A stretch of DNA of 64,000 nt from Hoeflea sp. IMCC20628 (GTDB lineage Bacteria > Pseudomonadota > Alphaproteobacteria > Rhizobiales > Rhizobiaceae). Every line of letters starts with the position of its first letter. Within the stretch, counting starts at the first letter, position 1. This document shows, piece after piece, positions 17,920 to 27,405 of this stretch. The stretch covers positions 3,614,501 through 3,678,500 of the forward strand of contig NZ_CP011479.1 in the NCBI RefSeq assembly GCF_001011155.1, written 5' to 3'. Under the pieces are notes generated by a model that made no database searches, was not told the origin of the DNA, and was given only the letters and a program-made list of their open reading frames with translations. Position numbers and translations under genes: made by a program.

Positions 17920-18624
17920 TCAGATCGGGGAATAGATGTCGACGAGCTGCTGGCCGACCGGAGGCTGCTGCACTTCCGTCAATCGCCCGCGACCGCCATA
18001 GGACACCCGCGCTTCAGCGATCTTGTCATAGGCAACGGTATTGTTGTGATCGACGTCCAGTGGCCGCACGATACCGGCAACATTGAGGATCCGGAGTTCG
18101 TGGTTCACACGCACTTCCTGGCTGCCACTGATGACCAGATTGCCGTTCTGCAGGATACCGGTGACAACTGCGGCGATGCGCAACTTGAGCTGTTCGGACC
18201 GCGCAGTAGTGCCCTGCCCGTTGGTTGAGGTGTTGGAACCGAAGTTGAGATCACCCTCGCCAACCGCACCAATGGTCGGAATGTTGATTCCTGCATTTAT
18301 GCCGCTCGAATTGGTGCGGCTGCGGTCGGTCTCATTGTCGAAACTCGCCTTGTCGTTGATCGCCAGATCAACGGTCAGAATGTCACCGACACTGACCGCG
18401 CGGGCATCCTGGAACAGTTTCGAGCTGCGATCGTCCCACAGCGAAAAGCTGCTGGAGCGCTGCGGCGGCTGCTTTGGATAGGCCGCCATCTGTGGCGTCT
18501 CGCCATAGGCCAGACCCGAGCCCACAGGGCTCATCTCCGGCGCCTTGCCGATTTCGTTGAATGTCTGTGAGCCGCATCCGGCCAGGGAAAGGGCGAGAGC
18601 GGTTAAGGCGATGGCCCTTATCAT
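17920..18624 (-). CDS. flgH: L-ring lipoprotein FlgH
   Basis: 234 residues with a lipoprotein signal peptide (MIRAIALTALALSLAGCGSQ; lipobox LAGC, lipidated Cys17). Motifs LWDDRSSKLFQDARAVSVGD and LTVDLAINDKASF, then ISGSQEVRVNHELRILNVAG, are typical. It forms the outer-membrane L ring. Overlaps motE by 4 nt. Confidence 0.95.
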   Translation of the reverse strand: MIRAIALTALALSLAGCGSQTFNEIGKAPEMSPVGSGLAYGETPQMAAYPKQPPQRSSSFSLWDDRSSKLFQDARAVSVGDILTVDLAINDKASFDNETDRSRTNSSGINAGINIPTIGAVGEGDLNFGSNTSTNGQGTTARSEQLKLRIAAVVTGILQNGNLVISGSQEVRVNHELRILNVAGIVRPLDVDHNNTVAYDKIAEARVSYGGRGRLTEVQQPPVGQQLVDIYSPI

Positions 18625-19148
18625 GACGGATCCTTTGGTTGGTCAGTTGCCGCAGCACTGGCGATTATGCCGGTCAAACCGGCGGCCTTCTTGGAATCCA
18701 TCTCAGCGAGGATCGAACTGGCAAGTCGTGGGCTCAGTTTCATGATGATGGCTGCAGCGATCCCGGGCGGGACAATTTCAAGCTGTTCGGCGGCGGCGTC
18801 GGGCTTCATGTTCTTGTAGATGCTGACGAGCTGGGTTTCGGCGACGCGCATGAATTCCTCGCGCTTCTGAAGCCAATCCCGGTACTGAACCGAGCGCTCG
18901 TCGAGCCGCAAAATGCGCTCGTCAACGCCTGCTTGCAGCTCTTCAAGCTCTTTCTTCTGAATCAGATAGCGCTGATCACGCGCGGCGTCGGCAATATTGC
19001 CGCAGAACGCGCGGATCTCGTCTTCCATGGTCGGAAGCGGCGCCTGCTGCGCCAGCGCGCCGGGCGACAGCATCGCCAAAGCTAATGCAGCGACGGCGCC
19101 GAGGCCCGGAAACGCCCGTTTTGGACGGCTGGGATAATCAGAGCTCAT
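18621..19148 (-). CDS. motE: MotC chaperone MotE
   Basis: 175 residues with an N-terminal signal/anchor (about 10-33), a coiled-coil (LIQKKELEELQAGVDERILR onward), and the MgtE-N/FliG-like motif AAIIMKLSPRLASSILAEMD. In S. meliloti MotE is a periplasmic chaperone specific for MotC. Position between flgI and flgH with 4-nt overlaps on both sides is the rhizobial arrangement. Confidence 0.9.
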   Translation of the reverse strand: MSSDYPSRPKRAFPGLGAVAALALAMLSPGALAQQAPLPTMEDEIRAFCGNIADAARDQRYLIQKKELEELQAGVDERILRLDERSVQYRDWLQKREEFMRVAETQLVSIYKNMKPDAAAEQLEIVPPGIAAAIIMKLSPRLASSILAEMDSKKAAGLTGIIASAAATDQPKDPS

Positions 19149-20308
19149 TGCAGCACCAGTTCAGCATGCAGCGCACCGGCCGACTTGATGCCCTGGAGGA
19201 TAGCGATGATGCCATCAGGCTTGACGCCAATCGAATTGAGACCGGCAACGAGTGTCCTGAGATCAGGACCATCGATAATGGCGACCTTGCCGCCATCGAC
19301 ACCTGCGGTGATGTCGGTCAGCGGCTCAATTGCGGTCACCCCATTGGAGAACGGGGCTGGTTGCACGACCGTCGGCGTTTCATTGATCTGAACGGTCAGG
19401 GTGCCGTGGGTGACTGCTACTCTTGAAACGCGAACATCATTGCCAATCACGATTGTGCCGGTGCGCTCGTTGATGACAACACGTGCCGGCGTATCGGTTT
19501 CGACGATCAGGCCTTCGAGCTCGGCCGTCAGGCGCGCAAGGTCGGCGGTTTTGGGTTTGCGAACCGCGACGGTCGTGGAATCCAGGGCTTCGGCGATCGA
19601 GCCGCCATAGCGCGCCTCGGCATAGGCGTTGATCACGTCAGCCATGCCAACTGCAGTGGAAAAATCAGGATTGCGAAGCTGAAAGACGAGGCCGCCGACC
19701 TCCTTGAATTTCGCAGGAATTTCGCGTTCGATAATGCCTCCGCCCGGCAACCGGCCGGCGGTGGTGATACCCTGCTGAAGGCTCGCGGCATCGCCCGCGG
19801 CAGATATCCCAGACACCACTATAGAGCCCTGTGCTACGGCATAAATCTGGCCATCGGCCCCGGACATCGAGGTCATCACCAGCGTTCCGCCGCGCAACGA
19901 GGTGGCGTCGCCCAACGACGAAGCGCTGACATCAATGCGGGATCCAAGGCTGGCGAACGGCGGCAAATTGGCAGTGACGATGACGGCCGCGACGTTGTTG
20001 GCGCGCGAGGAGCCGCCTTCGGTCGAGATGCCGAGATTTTGCAGCATGGCGCGAAGGGACTGTTCAGTGAAGGGCGAATTGCGCAAGCTGTCTCCGGTGC
20101 CCTGCAGACCGACAACCAGGCCATAACCAATCAACTGGTTGTCGCGCCCGGCCTGCAGCGACGCAATGTCCTTGATCCGCGAAGCCGCGTCAGCGCGCTG
20201 CACCAGACCTAGCCCATAGCCGGAAGCAGGACCGAAATCAGGTTGAGCCCCAGTCAGGCAGAACAAGGCGATCCAGATACCAAATATCTTTGCGATCCTG
20301 CGGATCAT
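19145..20308 (-). CDS. flgI: P-ring protein FlgI
   Basis: 387 residues, exported (MIRRIAKIFGIWIALFCLTG). Strong FlgI motifs: ASRIKDIASLQAGRDNQLIG, YGLVVGLQGTGDSLRN, PFTEQSLRAMLQNLGI, and VVINERTGTIVIGNDVRVS. It forms the periplasmic P ring and needs FlgA, encoded directly upstream with a 4-nt overlap. Confidence 0.96.
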   Translation of the reverse strand: MIRRIAKIFGIWIALFCLTGAQPDFGPASGYGLGLVQRADAASRIKDIASLQAGRDNQLIGYGLVVGLQGTGDSLRNSPFTEQSLRAMLQNLGISTEGGSSRANNVAAVIVTANLPPFASLGSRIDVSASSLGDATSLRGGTLVMTSMSGADGQIYAVAQGSIVVSGISAAGDAASLQQGITTAGRLPGGGIIEREIPAKFKEVGGLVFQLRNPDFSTAVGMADVINAYAEARYGGSIAEALDSTTVAVRKPKTADLARLTAELEGLIVETDTPARVVINERTGTIVIGNDVRVSRVAVTHGTLTVQINETPTVVQPAPFSNGVTAIEPLTDITAGVDGGKVAIIDGPDLRTLVAGLNSIGVKPDGIIAILQGIKSAGALHAELVLQ

Positions 20309-20796
20309 TTCGCTGCCACCCGCACGGTGCCGTCGCCCATAACCGTGCCCGATATCACCACTCCGGTCTCGACATTGCGGACGCGAATGAAATCACCGAC
20401 GGCGGCATTTTCAAGCGGGGTTCCAACAGCGGTTATGGTCAGGCCACCGCCAGCGAAGATCAACGACACGGTGGCGCCGCGCTCAACCGCCCAGGCATCG
20501 CGCAAGGCGCCAACGGGAATGGTACGTCCCGGCAGCAGCGTGCGCGTGGTGATCTTTCCCAGAACTTCGTCGGTGACAGCGGCGTAACCGGCGCGCAGGT
20601 TCGGATTGGTGACAACCACTTCGCGCACCAGTTCGGCAAGCAGTTCCTCGCCTGGATAAATGGTTCGTTGCGGCACCACTGCGGTGCCCGGTCCGGCCTG
20701 TGCCTGGACCATGCCGCAGAGCATGCACGCGATGAAGCCCGCTGTGCGGAGAAGCCCGGGCAAAGGCGATGTGTGGCCAAACGTCATGTTCGCCAA
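20305..20796 (-). CDS. flgA: P-ring assembly chaperone FlgA
   Basis: 163 residues with an N-terminal hydrophobic segment (LLRTAGFIACMLCGMVQAQA) and the SAF domain typical of FlgA (GKITTRTLLPGRTIPVGALR; GATVSLIFAGGGLTITAVGT; VRVRNVETGVVISGTV). It assists FlgI polymerisation in the periplasm. It lies 8 nt after flgG and overlaps flgI by 4 nt. Confidence 0.94.
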   Translation of the reverse strand: MANMTFGHTSPLPGLLRTAGFIACMLCGMVQAQAGPGTAVVPQRTIYPGEELLAELVREVVVTNPNLRAGYAAVTDEVLGKITTRTLLPGRTIPVGALRDAWAVERGATVSLIFAGGGLTITAVGTPLENAAVGDFIRVRNVETGVVISGTVMGDGTVRVAAK

Positions 20797-20804
20797 TTCC
20801 TTTG

Positions 20805-21593
20805 CTACCTGAGGTTTTTGGAGACGACGGAAGCCATTTCATCGGCCGCCTGGATGATTTTCGAGTTCATCTCGTAAGCACGCTGCGCCGAGATCAGGTC
20901 GGTGATTTCCTTGACCGGATCCACATTGGAGGCTTCAAGGTAGCCCTGCTGAATATGCGCGAACCCCGGATCTTCCGGAACGCCCACACTTGCGGGGCCT
21001 GAAGCCGGAGTTGCACGGAACAGATTGTCACCCAGCGGCTCAAGGCCCGCCTCGTTGACAAAATTGGCAAGCGTCAGCTGCCCCAGGTCCTGCAATTCGA
21101 CTTCATTGCCTATCCGGGCAAAAACCTGACCGGTGCGGGAGATGACAACTTCGCTGGCGTCATCGGGAAAGGTCACGCCGGGAACGACGGTGTAGCCATC
21201 AATGGTGACGAGCTGGCCATCCGCATTGGTGTTGAAAGCGCCTGCCCTGGTGTACTGGGTTTCGCCATCCGGGGTTTCGATCTGGAACCAGCCGCGACCG
21301 ACAAGTGCGAGGTCGAGCTTGTTGGACGTCCCCACCAATGTTCCCTGGATATGCAGATTTCGAACCGCTGATGTCTGCACACCAAGTCCGATATGCGCAC
21401 CCTCAGGCACGATGGCCTGGTTGGAAGCGTTGGCAACGCCTGCGTTGCGCTCGACCTGATACAGCAAGTCGGAGAATTCGGCACGGGCCCGCTTGAAGCC
21501 GGTGGTGTTGATGTTCGCCACGTTGTTGGCGATCACTTCGAGATTGAGCTGCTGGGCGTTCATGCCGGTAGCTGCGATGGCCAATGCCTTCAT
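20805..21593 (-). CDS. flgG: Distal rod protein FlgG
   Basis: 262 residues, the canonical FlgG length. Start [20 protein letters not shown] and [20 protein letters not shown]; end [20 protein letters not shown] and [16 protein letters not shown]. It builds the distal rod. Placed 10 nt after fliE and 8 nt before flgA. Confidence 0.96.
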   Translation of the reverse strand: MKALAIAATGMNAQQLNLEVIANNVANINTTGFKRARAEFSDLLYQVERNAGVANASNQAIVPEGAHIGLGVQTSAVRNLHIQGTLVGTSNKLDLALVGRGWFQIETPDGETQYTRAGAFNTNADGQLVTIDGYTVVPGVTFPDDASEVVISRTGQVFARIGNEVELQDLGQLTLANFVNEAGLEPLGDNLFRATPASGPASVGVPEDPGFAHIQQGYLEASNVDPVKEITDLISAQRAYEMNSKIIQAADEMASVVSKNLR

Positions 21594-21603
21594 GGCGAGT
21601 TCC

Positions 21604-21939
21604 TTAGATTTGCATACGGGCGATTTCGAGATAGGAGGTGACCAGCTTGTCTCGGATCGAGATTGCGGTCTGCAAAGACTGCTCAGCGGTCATGATGGCG
21701 TCGACGACGTCACGGGTCGGCACCTCACCGCGCACAGCCGCCAACGAGTTGGCTTCTGCGGACCGGAGATTTGACACCACACCTTCGCCAAGCGAAGCCA
21801 TGACATCGGCAAAGGAATTCGAAGTGGCAGGGCCGTTTGCCGCTGGCATCTGCGGCATCGCGACGGCCGTGGCCATATCGGTTTCGCCCGCACCTGAAAG
21901 TCGCGACAGCGCCCCGGCTGCACCAATCATATCAATCAT
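21604..21939 (-). CDS. fliE: Basal-body MS-ring/rod adaptor FliE
   Basis: 111 residues. The C-terminal helix ([34 protein letters not shown]) is the FliE signature. It joins the MS ring to the proximal rod. Overlaps flgC by 4 nt. Confidence 0.93.
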   Translation of the reverse strand: MIDMIGAAGALSRLSGAGETDMATAVAMPQMPAANGPATSNSFADVMASLGEGVVSNLRSAEANSLAAVRGEVPTRDVVDAIMTAEQSLQTAISIRDKLVTSYLEIARMQI

Positions 21940-22361
21940 TGTGCCCTCAGCAGGTCGATCGTCATGGAGACCAGTTCGCGTGTCTGCTTGACTGTTTGTA
22001 GATTGGCTTCGTAGGTCCGGTTGGCTTCGCGCATGTCGGCCAGTTCGATCAGCACATTGACATTCGGCAGTTTGACCATGCCCTTGCTGTCGGCTGCGGG
22101 ATTCCCCGGATCGTACTCAATGGCGAACTCGCTCGAGTCATAGTCGATCTTGCTGACCTTGGCGCTCGACGCGCCGATGGCGCGATCGAGTTCCCAGGAG
22201 AAGCTGATGGTTTTGCGACGATAGGCATCGGAGCCGGGCGTATCGCCCGTCGACTGGGAGTTGGCCAGGTTTTCAGACAGGATACGCATGCGTGTTTCCT
22301 GAACATCCAGTCCTGAAGAGGCAATGCGTGATGCCAATGAGAGTGGATCAACTACCATCAA
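21936..22361 (-). CDS. flgC: Proximal rod protein FlgC
   Basis: 141 residues. [20 protein letters not shown] plus [17 protein letters not shown] and the end [20 protein letters not shown] identify FlgC. It overlaps flgB and fliE by 4 nt each, so rod genes are tightly coupled. Confidence 0.95.
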   Translation of the reverse strand: MMVVDPLSLASRIASSGLDVQETRMRILSENLANSQSTGDTPGSDAYRRKTISFSWELDRAIGASSAKVSKIDYDSSEFAIEYDPGNPAADSKGMVKLPNVNVLIELADMREANRTYEANLQTVKQTRELVSMTIDLLRAQ

Positions 22362-22735
22362 CGCCTCACAGTCAGAAGCATCATCTTGTGAAAGGCTTTC
22401 ACCATTCCCGTGTTGAGCTCGTACATGCGCTTGATTTCTCCTGTCTTGGTCATCTCATCAGGCAGATTTACGGAATTTCCTGACGGCAGGACTTCGACAT
22501 CATCACCGCTTCCGTCGCGAACCGAGCTGCGCAGTGCATCTTCCTGAATGTGACCAGGATGGGTTACGGCCATCCGTGTCGCGGTCTGATCGAGAACCGC
22601 CTGGAAGGCTGCCACTTCACGCGAGGCGTAACCAGGCGTGTTGGCATTTGCAATGTTTCCGGCGACAACGCTTTGGCGCACCGAAAGCCAGTGCGCTTGC
22701 TTGGATGTCAGTTCGAAAAGCTGAATCGGTTGCAT
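22358..22735 (-). CDS. flgB: Proximal rod protein FlgB
   Basis: 125 residues. Contains [20 protein letters not shown] and [15 protein letters not shown], with a C-terminal helix ([20 protein letters not shown]). Together with FlgC and FliE it forms the proximal rod. A 93-nt gap separates it from the upstream membrane protein. Confidence 0.94.
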   Translation of the reverse strand: MQPIQLFELTSKQAHWLSVRQSVVAGNIANANTPGYASREVAAFQAVLDQTATRMAVTHPGHIQEDALRSSVRDGSGDDVEVLPSGNSVNLPDEMTKTGEIKRMYELNTGMVKAFHKMMLLTVRR

Positions 22736-22828
22736 GGCATGTCCTCGTCCTGTGCAAGATTTGAGGCTATGCGATCAATCTTGTGCGTGCCTTGCGGACG
22801 CGGACCACCGCCTGAAGCGGAGCAGGCT

Positions 22829-23380
22829 TCAGCGCTGGATCACTTCACCATTCGAGGTGATGATCACCCAGTTTCCGTCGCGTTCTTCCAGTGTGGCCAG
22901 GCGCGAATTGTCTGGCAGCACCGAACCGATACGGACAAGATACATGCCCGACTTGTCCTCTATGAGAGCCCGGCCGTTGGCAACGTGCAACAACCGGTAG
23001 CGTGGCTTGCCCGGGAAGGACTGACTGGCGGCTTGGAGCGCTGGGGATGTATCGCCATTTGCCGCATCACCGGACTCGGGCACGGTCGCGGTCGTGATCG
23101 GGTCAAAGGCCGAAGGCTTCGCCAATCCATCTTTTTCAGCAGGAATGGCCAGCGGTGATACATTGACCACTGCCCGGCCGTCGATTTTCGGCAGATCTCT
23201 GGTATCCGAATATCCCATTGGGGCGATACCGAAGCTCTCCTGATTGAAGAAAACATACCAAGGAAAAAATGCCGCCCCGGCGACAAGCAAGAAGCCGGTG
23301 ACAGCGAACACCCGGTCCCCCAGCTTGTAACCCCGAACGGATTCCGGCGCTTCATCTTCAGTATCAGGTATGTCGATCAC
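22829..23380 (-). CDS. Unnamed membrane protein of the flagellar cluster
   Basis: 183 residues, function unknown. A short cytoplasmic start (MIDIPDTEDEAPESVRGYKL) is followed by one membrane helix (VFAVTGFLLVAGAAFFPWYV), a Pro/Ala/Ser-rich linker, and a small C-terminal beta domain (RYRLLHVANGRALIEDKSGM, YLVRIGSVLPDNSRLATLEE). It overlaps the fliI stop by 4 nt, in the position where rhizobia carry a conserved hypothetical gene between fliI and flgB, so it is probably a genuine flagellar component facing the periplasm. I do not assign a role. Confidence 0.8.
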   Translation of the reverse strand: MIDIPDTEDEAPESVRGYKLGDRVFAVTGFLLVAGAAFFPWYVFFNQESFGIAPMGYSDTRDLPKIDGRAVVNVSPLAIPAEKDGLAKPSAFDPITTATVPESGDAANGDTSPALQAASQSFPGKPRYRLLHVANGRALIEDKSGMYLVRIGSVLPDNSRLATLEERDGNWVIITSNGEVIQR

Positions 23381-24756
23381 GGTCGGGGCCTTTCCTTGGC
23401 GGCCGGTGTGGCAGGGATACCGGCCGCTGCCTTCATTGCATCGGCAAGTTCGGCAAATGCATCAATACTGGGCGGTTGTTCAGGGGTCTGACGCAAGGTC
23501 TCGTAGATGACCGGCGCCTGTTTGATGGCCATGTCGAGCTCGGCATCCGAGCCCGCCCGGTAGCCGCCGATCAAACGCAGATCGCGGGTTTCCTCATAGC
23601 GATGGATCAGAGCCTTGAGGCGCATCACCAGTTTTTCCTCGTCGCCGCGCCAGGCCTTCCGGGCAAGGCGCGAGATTGAGGTCAGCGGATTGACAGGGGG
23701 GTAGCGTCCCTCGTCGGCCAAAGCGCGATCAAGCACCAGGTGGCCATCAAGGATGCCTCTGGCGGAATCGGCCACCGGGTCATTGTGGTTGTCGCCATCG
23801 ACCAGGATCGAGACGATGGCGGTGATCGCGCCAGCCCCTTCGGGGCCTGGGCCCGCGCGTTCAAGCAGGCCGGGCAAGGCGGTGAAAACCGAAGCCGGAT
23901 AACCACGGGCGACCGGAGGCTCACCGGCTGCCATGCCAATCTCACGCAGGGCGTGGGCAAAGCGGGTCAGGCTGTCGACAATCAAAAGCACGTTTTCGCC
24001 ATTGTCGCGGAAATGCTCGGCGATCGACATTGCCGTCAGTGGCGCCAATTTGCGCAGCATCGGGCTTTCATCGCTGGTGGCGACAACCGCAACGGTTTTG
24101 GCCATGTTCGGGCCAAGCGTGTCCTCGATGAATTCGCGGACTTCGCGGCCGCGTTCGCCGACCAGCGCGACAACCGCCCGGTCAAAGTCGGCGGCCTTGG
24201 CGAACATCGACAGCAGGGTGGATTTTCCGACACCGGACCCGGCAAACACACCGAGCCGCTGCCCCTGACAGATAGGGGTGAACACGTCGATGACGCGGAC
24301 GCCGGTTCGCAATGGTGTGCTCACTCTTTGACGCGTCATGGAAGCGGGCGGCGATCCGGTCACCGCGCGCGGGGTGGAGCCTTGTGACAAGGGTCCGAGC
24401 CCGTCGACCGGTTCGCCAAGGGAGTTGATGGTGCGGCCGCACCAGGACTTGTCGGGCGCCAACCGGAATGCGCCCTTGCGCCAGACCCGCTCACCGATAG
24501 TGGCCTGGGATGATCCATCCACAGGGCAGGCAATCAGTTCCTCCGGGCCGAGACTGATCACTTCAGCCAGTTTCTCCTCGCCGTCACGGCGAAAGGCGAG
24601 AAAGTCTCCGATCCTGACATGGCGGGACAGCCCGACAATGACGCAGCGGCCGGTGGACACTGACGTGACGGTGCCCGAAACATCGTAACCACCTTCGCGC
24701 GTGGAAAAATCGCGCACCCCTTGAGCCAGCCTGGCCAGACTTTCCCGGCCACTCAC
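23377..24756 (-). CDS. fliI: Flagellum-specific export ATPase FliI
   Basis: 459 residues. Walker A GSGVGKST at about 173-180, the FliI block VALVGERGREVREFIEDTLG, Walker B region NVLLIVDSLTRFAHALREIG, and PARGYPASVFTALPGLLERA-like PVARGYPASVFTALPGLLER. It powers release and export of flagellar substrates. It lies 54 nt after flgF and overlaps the following gene by 4 nt. Confidence 0.95.
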   Translation of the reverse strand: MSGRESLARLAQGVRDFSTREGGYDVSGTVTSVSTGRCVIVGLSRHVRIGDFLAFRRDGEEKLAEVISLGPEELIACPVDGSSQATIGERVWRKGAFRLAPDKSWCGRTINSLGEPVDGLGPLSQGSTPRAVTGSPPASMTRQRVSTPLRTGVRVIDVFTPICQGQRLGVFAGSGVGKSTLLSMFAKAADFDRAVVALVGERGREVREFIEDTLGPNMAKTVAVVATSDESPMLRKLAPLTAMSIAEHFRDNGENVLLIVDSLTRFAHALREIGMAAGEPPVARGYPASVFTALPGLLERAGPGPEGAGAITAIVSILVDGDNHNDPVADSARGILDGHLVLDRALADEGRYPPVNPLTSISRLARKAWRGDEEKLVMRLKALIHRYEETRDLRLIGGYRAGSDAELDMAIKQAPVIYETLRQTPEQPPSIDAFAELADAMKAAAGIPATPAAKERPRP

Positions 24757-24810
24757 AGGGCATCCTCCGAAAGCGCAAAGTGGGTGATGTTCATAAGATC
24801 ACGCGCGCCT

Positions 24811-25536
24811 TCAGCTACCGCTGCCCAGGGTCCGGATGGCTTCCTTGAATGTGTCTTCGGTGGCCTTCATCATCGCTGACGCATTCTCAAAGGCGCGCGA
24901 CACCATGATGAGGTGGCTCATCTCCATTACAGGATTGACGTTGGAGTCCTCAATATAGCCCTGCAGCACACCGGCGCCTGCGGCATCAACCAGCGGCTCT
25001 GGCGGGATCACCGGCACAACGCCAAGGGCTGCCTGCCGCTGAAAGCCCTGGCTCAGATCGGCCTGAAACAATCCGATTGCGCCCAGCCTGACGCCGTCCT
25101 GGGTCAAGCCGCCGTCCCGTCCTGCCTTTGGCGTTCCGCCTTCCGGGTTGAGCTGGATCGGCGCGCTGCCCGGATCAAGAACCGGATAGCCGTTGATATT
25201 GACGAGTTCACCGGTCTGGGTGATCGTGAAACGGCCGTCGCGGGTCAGCATCTGTCCGGTCGGCGTTTCAATCATGAACCAGGCGTCGCCGCGAACAGCG
25301 AAATCGAGCTGGTTGCCGGTCGCGCGGAGGCCACCATTGGATGTGTTGAGGAATTCCTGGCCTTCATTGACGAAGGACACATCGGTCGTCCCGGTGTTGG
25401 CGAGGACTTCATTGAATTTGATTTCCGTCGCCCGGAAGCCTGTTGTATTGGAATTGGCGACGTTGTCGGCCAGAGTGGTCAGGCGACGCTCGAGCGCAAT
25501 CTGCGATGACAATGCGACATAGAGCGAGCCCTGCAT
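24811..25536 (-). CDS. flgF: Proximal rod protein FlgF
   Basis: 241 residues. N-terminus LYVALSSQIALERRLTTLAD and VANSNTTGFRATEIKF; central QLDFAVRGDAWFMIETPTGQ; C-terminus GYIEDSNVNPVMEMSHLIMV. Length and motifs fit FlgF rather than FlgG. Its start overlaps the upstream gene's stop in a TGATG arrangement. Confidence 0.92.
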   Translation of the reverse strand: MQGSLYVALSSQIALERRLTTLADNVANSNTTGFRATEIKFNEVLANTGTTDVSFVNEGQEFLNTSNGGLRATGNQLDFAVRGDAWFMIETPTGQMLTRDGRFTITQTGELVNINGYPVLDPGSAPIQLNPEGGTPKAGRDGGLTQDGVRLGAIGLFQADLSQGFQRQAALGVVPVIPPEPLVDAAGAGVLQGYIEDSNVNPVMEMSHLIMVSRAFENASAMMKATEDTFKEAIRTLGSGS

Positions 25537-26318
25537 CAGCGACCTCCGAGTTTGAGTGTGTTTATCGAGATCAACAGATCCGTGGATATTCCGAAACCCG
25601 AGGACGAGCTCAGCAACAGACTGGAATCGGACGAACCAAACGATGGATTATCAAGCTCCCACAGAGCCGTAAATCGCTGCATGAACTCATTGAGCTTCAC
25701 CGGATCCTTGAAGTCATCAAGGTCGAGGCGGGATTTGAGCATATCCGCCTGCTTGTCGATGTCGGATGCAGCGATCTCGGCAGGAATACCGAGCGCGGTT
25801 CGCACCACGTCGTAAAGCGCAGTGTCGGCAAGAATAGAATAGACAGAAGTGACTTCCGGCGCGGTTCGCTGGAAATACAGCGCCAGGCGCACCCCGGTGT
25901 TGTCTTCGCCGACTTCCTCTTCCAGCGAAAGCCGGAGATATTTGTCGACCGTCCCCTGTTGCGCCTTGGTGAAGATTGTCGCGGTTTCGCCGTTGCGGGC
26001 GAAATTGTAGGTCTCGGCGAATTCCTTGTACTTGGAATCTGCAAGCTGGTTGGCGAATGCACTATCGGTTTCGACGCCTTCGGTGAGCACCTTGCGCATG
26101 AACGCCTTGGCGTAATTCATGTCCTCAAGGCCATGGGCCTTCATGGCGTAATCGAACACCCGCGTGTCAGCCATGAACTCATCGATGGACTTTATCTCGG
26201 ATATCCGACTGAGGTAATATTCGCTTTCCCGGGCGATTTGCGGCTGGCTGGCGATCCGCTCAATGGACTTGGGAAGATCCCGTGCGATCAGGTTGTAGCT
26301 GGTGTAAGTCGTTGTCAC
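25536..26318 (-). CDS. DUF1217-type flagellar cluster protein
   Basis: 260 residues from the GTG at 26318, chosen because GAAGGG lies upstream and the conserved TTTYTSYNLIARDLPKSIER follows; the open frame runs upstream without a better start. Repeated motifs of the form YxFxARNGETATIFTKAQQG and VDKYLRLSLEEEVGEDNTGV, VRLALYFQRTAPEVTSVYSI match what I remember of DUF1217, found in rhizobial flagellar clusters next to flgF. It is probably needed for motility; mechanism unknown. Divergent from motA, with about 205 nt between. Confidence 0.8.
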   Translation of the reverse strand: MTTTYTSYNLIARDLPKSIERIASQPQIARESEYYLSRISEIKSIDEFMADTRVFDYAMKAHGLEDMNYAKAFMRKVLTEGVETDSAFANQLADSKYKEFAETYNFARNGETATIFTKAQQGTVDKYLRLSLEEEVGEDNTGVRLALYFQRTAPEVTSVYSILADTALYDVVRTALGIPAEIAASDIDKQADMLKSRLDLDDFKDPVKLNEFMQRFTALWELDNPSFGSSDSSLLLSSSSGFGISTDLLISINTLKLGGR

Positions 26319-26522
26319 CGGATTTACCCTTCTCGGTCTGTCAGGGCGACTTGCCAAACCGCAATCCGGCGCAATTCTCCTGCATATGTCTCCAAATAGG
26401 CCAGCTTGCTTGCGCGAAGCTGGTTGCAGCGGGAAACCATTAATAAGGCAGACAGATTCAGCTTCACACAAGGCTCAAGCCGTAGAACTTGTATAGCGAG
26501 CAAATTTCCGCGGCGGGGCATC
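26319..26522. promoter_or_regulatory. Divergent promoter region, flgF operon / motA operon
   Basis: 204 nt separating two divergent flagellar operons. It should hold promoters for both, but I could not place motifs with confidence. GGCGGGGC just before 26523 is the motA ribosome site. Confidence 0.4.
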
Positions 26523-27401
26523 ATGAATATCATTGTTGGTATGGTTATCACACTGGGTTGCGTGCTCGGCGGCTTCATGGCCATGGGCGGGCATATCGAA
26601 GTGCTCAACCAGCCATTCGAATTGCTGATCATCGGCGGTGCCGCGATCGGCGGTTTTGTGATGTCGAACCCGGTCAAGACCATCAAGGATACGCTGAAGG
26701 CGACCGGCGAGGCGTTCAAGGGCACAGTGCCGAAGGAACGCGAATATCTCGACACCCTGAGCATCCTTTACGCGCTGATGCGCGATTTGCGCACCAAGAG
26801 CCGCAACGAGATTGAAAGCCATATCGACAACCCCGAAGAATCCGATCTGTTTCAGTCCGCGCCGACAATCCTGAAGAACAAGGATCTGACCTCCTTCATC
26901 TGCGATTACGTGCGTCTGATCATTATCGGCAACGCCCGCCCGCATGAGATCGAGGCGTTGATGGATGAGGAAATCCAGACCATTTCCCACGACCGCCTCA
27001 AGTGCTACCACGCCATGAACACCATGTCCGACGCCTGCCCGGCGATCGGGATTATTGCCGCGGTTCTGGGCGTCATCAAAGCAATGGCCGCGATCAATGA
27101 ATCACCCGCCATCCTGGGCGGGCTGATCGGCGCAGCGCTGGTTGGAACCATGCTGGGAATTTTCCTGTCCTACTGCGTCTTTGGTCCGATCGCGATCAAC
27201 ATCAAGATGGTCCGGACAAAGCAGAACCGGCTTTACACCATCGTCAAGCAGACGCTGCTGGCTTACATGAACGGCTCGGTTCCGCAAGTTGCGCTTGAGC
27301 ACGGCCGCAAGACCATCTCTTCCTATGAGCGCCCGACCATTGATGCTGTTGAGCAGGAAATGATGAACCCGGGCGGCGGCGGCGAAGCGAAGGCGGCCTG
27401 A
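26523..27401 (+). CDS. motA: Flagellar stator protein MotA
   Basis: 292 residues from the ATG at 26523 ([20 protein letters not shown]); the frame is open further upstream but the membrane helix starts here. Four membrane helices, with [20 protein letters not shown] and [20 protein letters not shown] as the pore-forming pair, and a cytoplasmic loop with the charged residues that touch FliG. It forms the proton channel with MotB. First gene of motA-fliM-fliN-fliG-flhB. Confidence 0.95.
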   Translation: MNIIVGMVITLGCVLGGFMAMGGHIEVLNQPFELLIIGGAAIGGFVMSNPVKTIKDTLKATGEAFKGTVPKEREYLDTLSILYALMRDLRTKSRNEIESHIDNPEESDLFQSAPTILKNKDLTSFICDYVRLIIIGNARPHEIEALMDEEIQTISHDRLKCYHAMNTMSDACPAIGIIAAVLGVIKAMAAINESPAILGGLIGAALVGTMLGIFLSYCVFGPIAINIKMVRTKQNRLYTIVKQTLLAYMNGSVPQVALEHGRKTISSYERPTIDAVEQEMMNPGGGGEAKAA

Positions 27402-27405
27402 TGCT

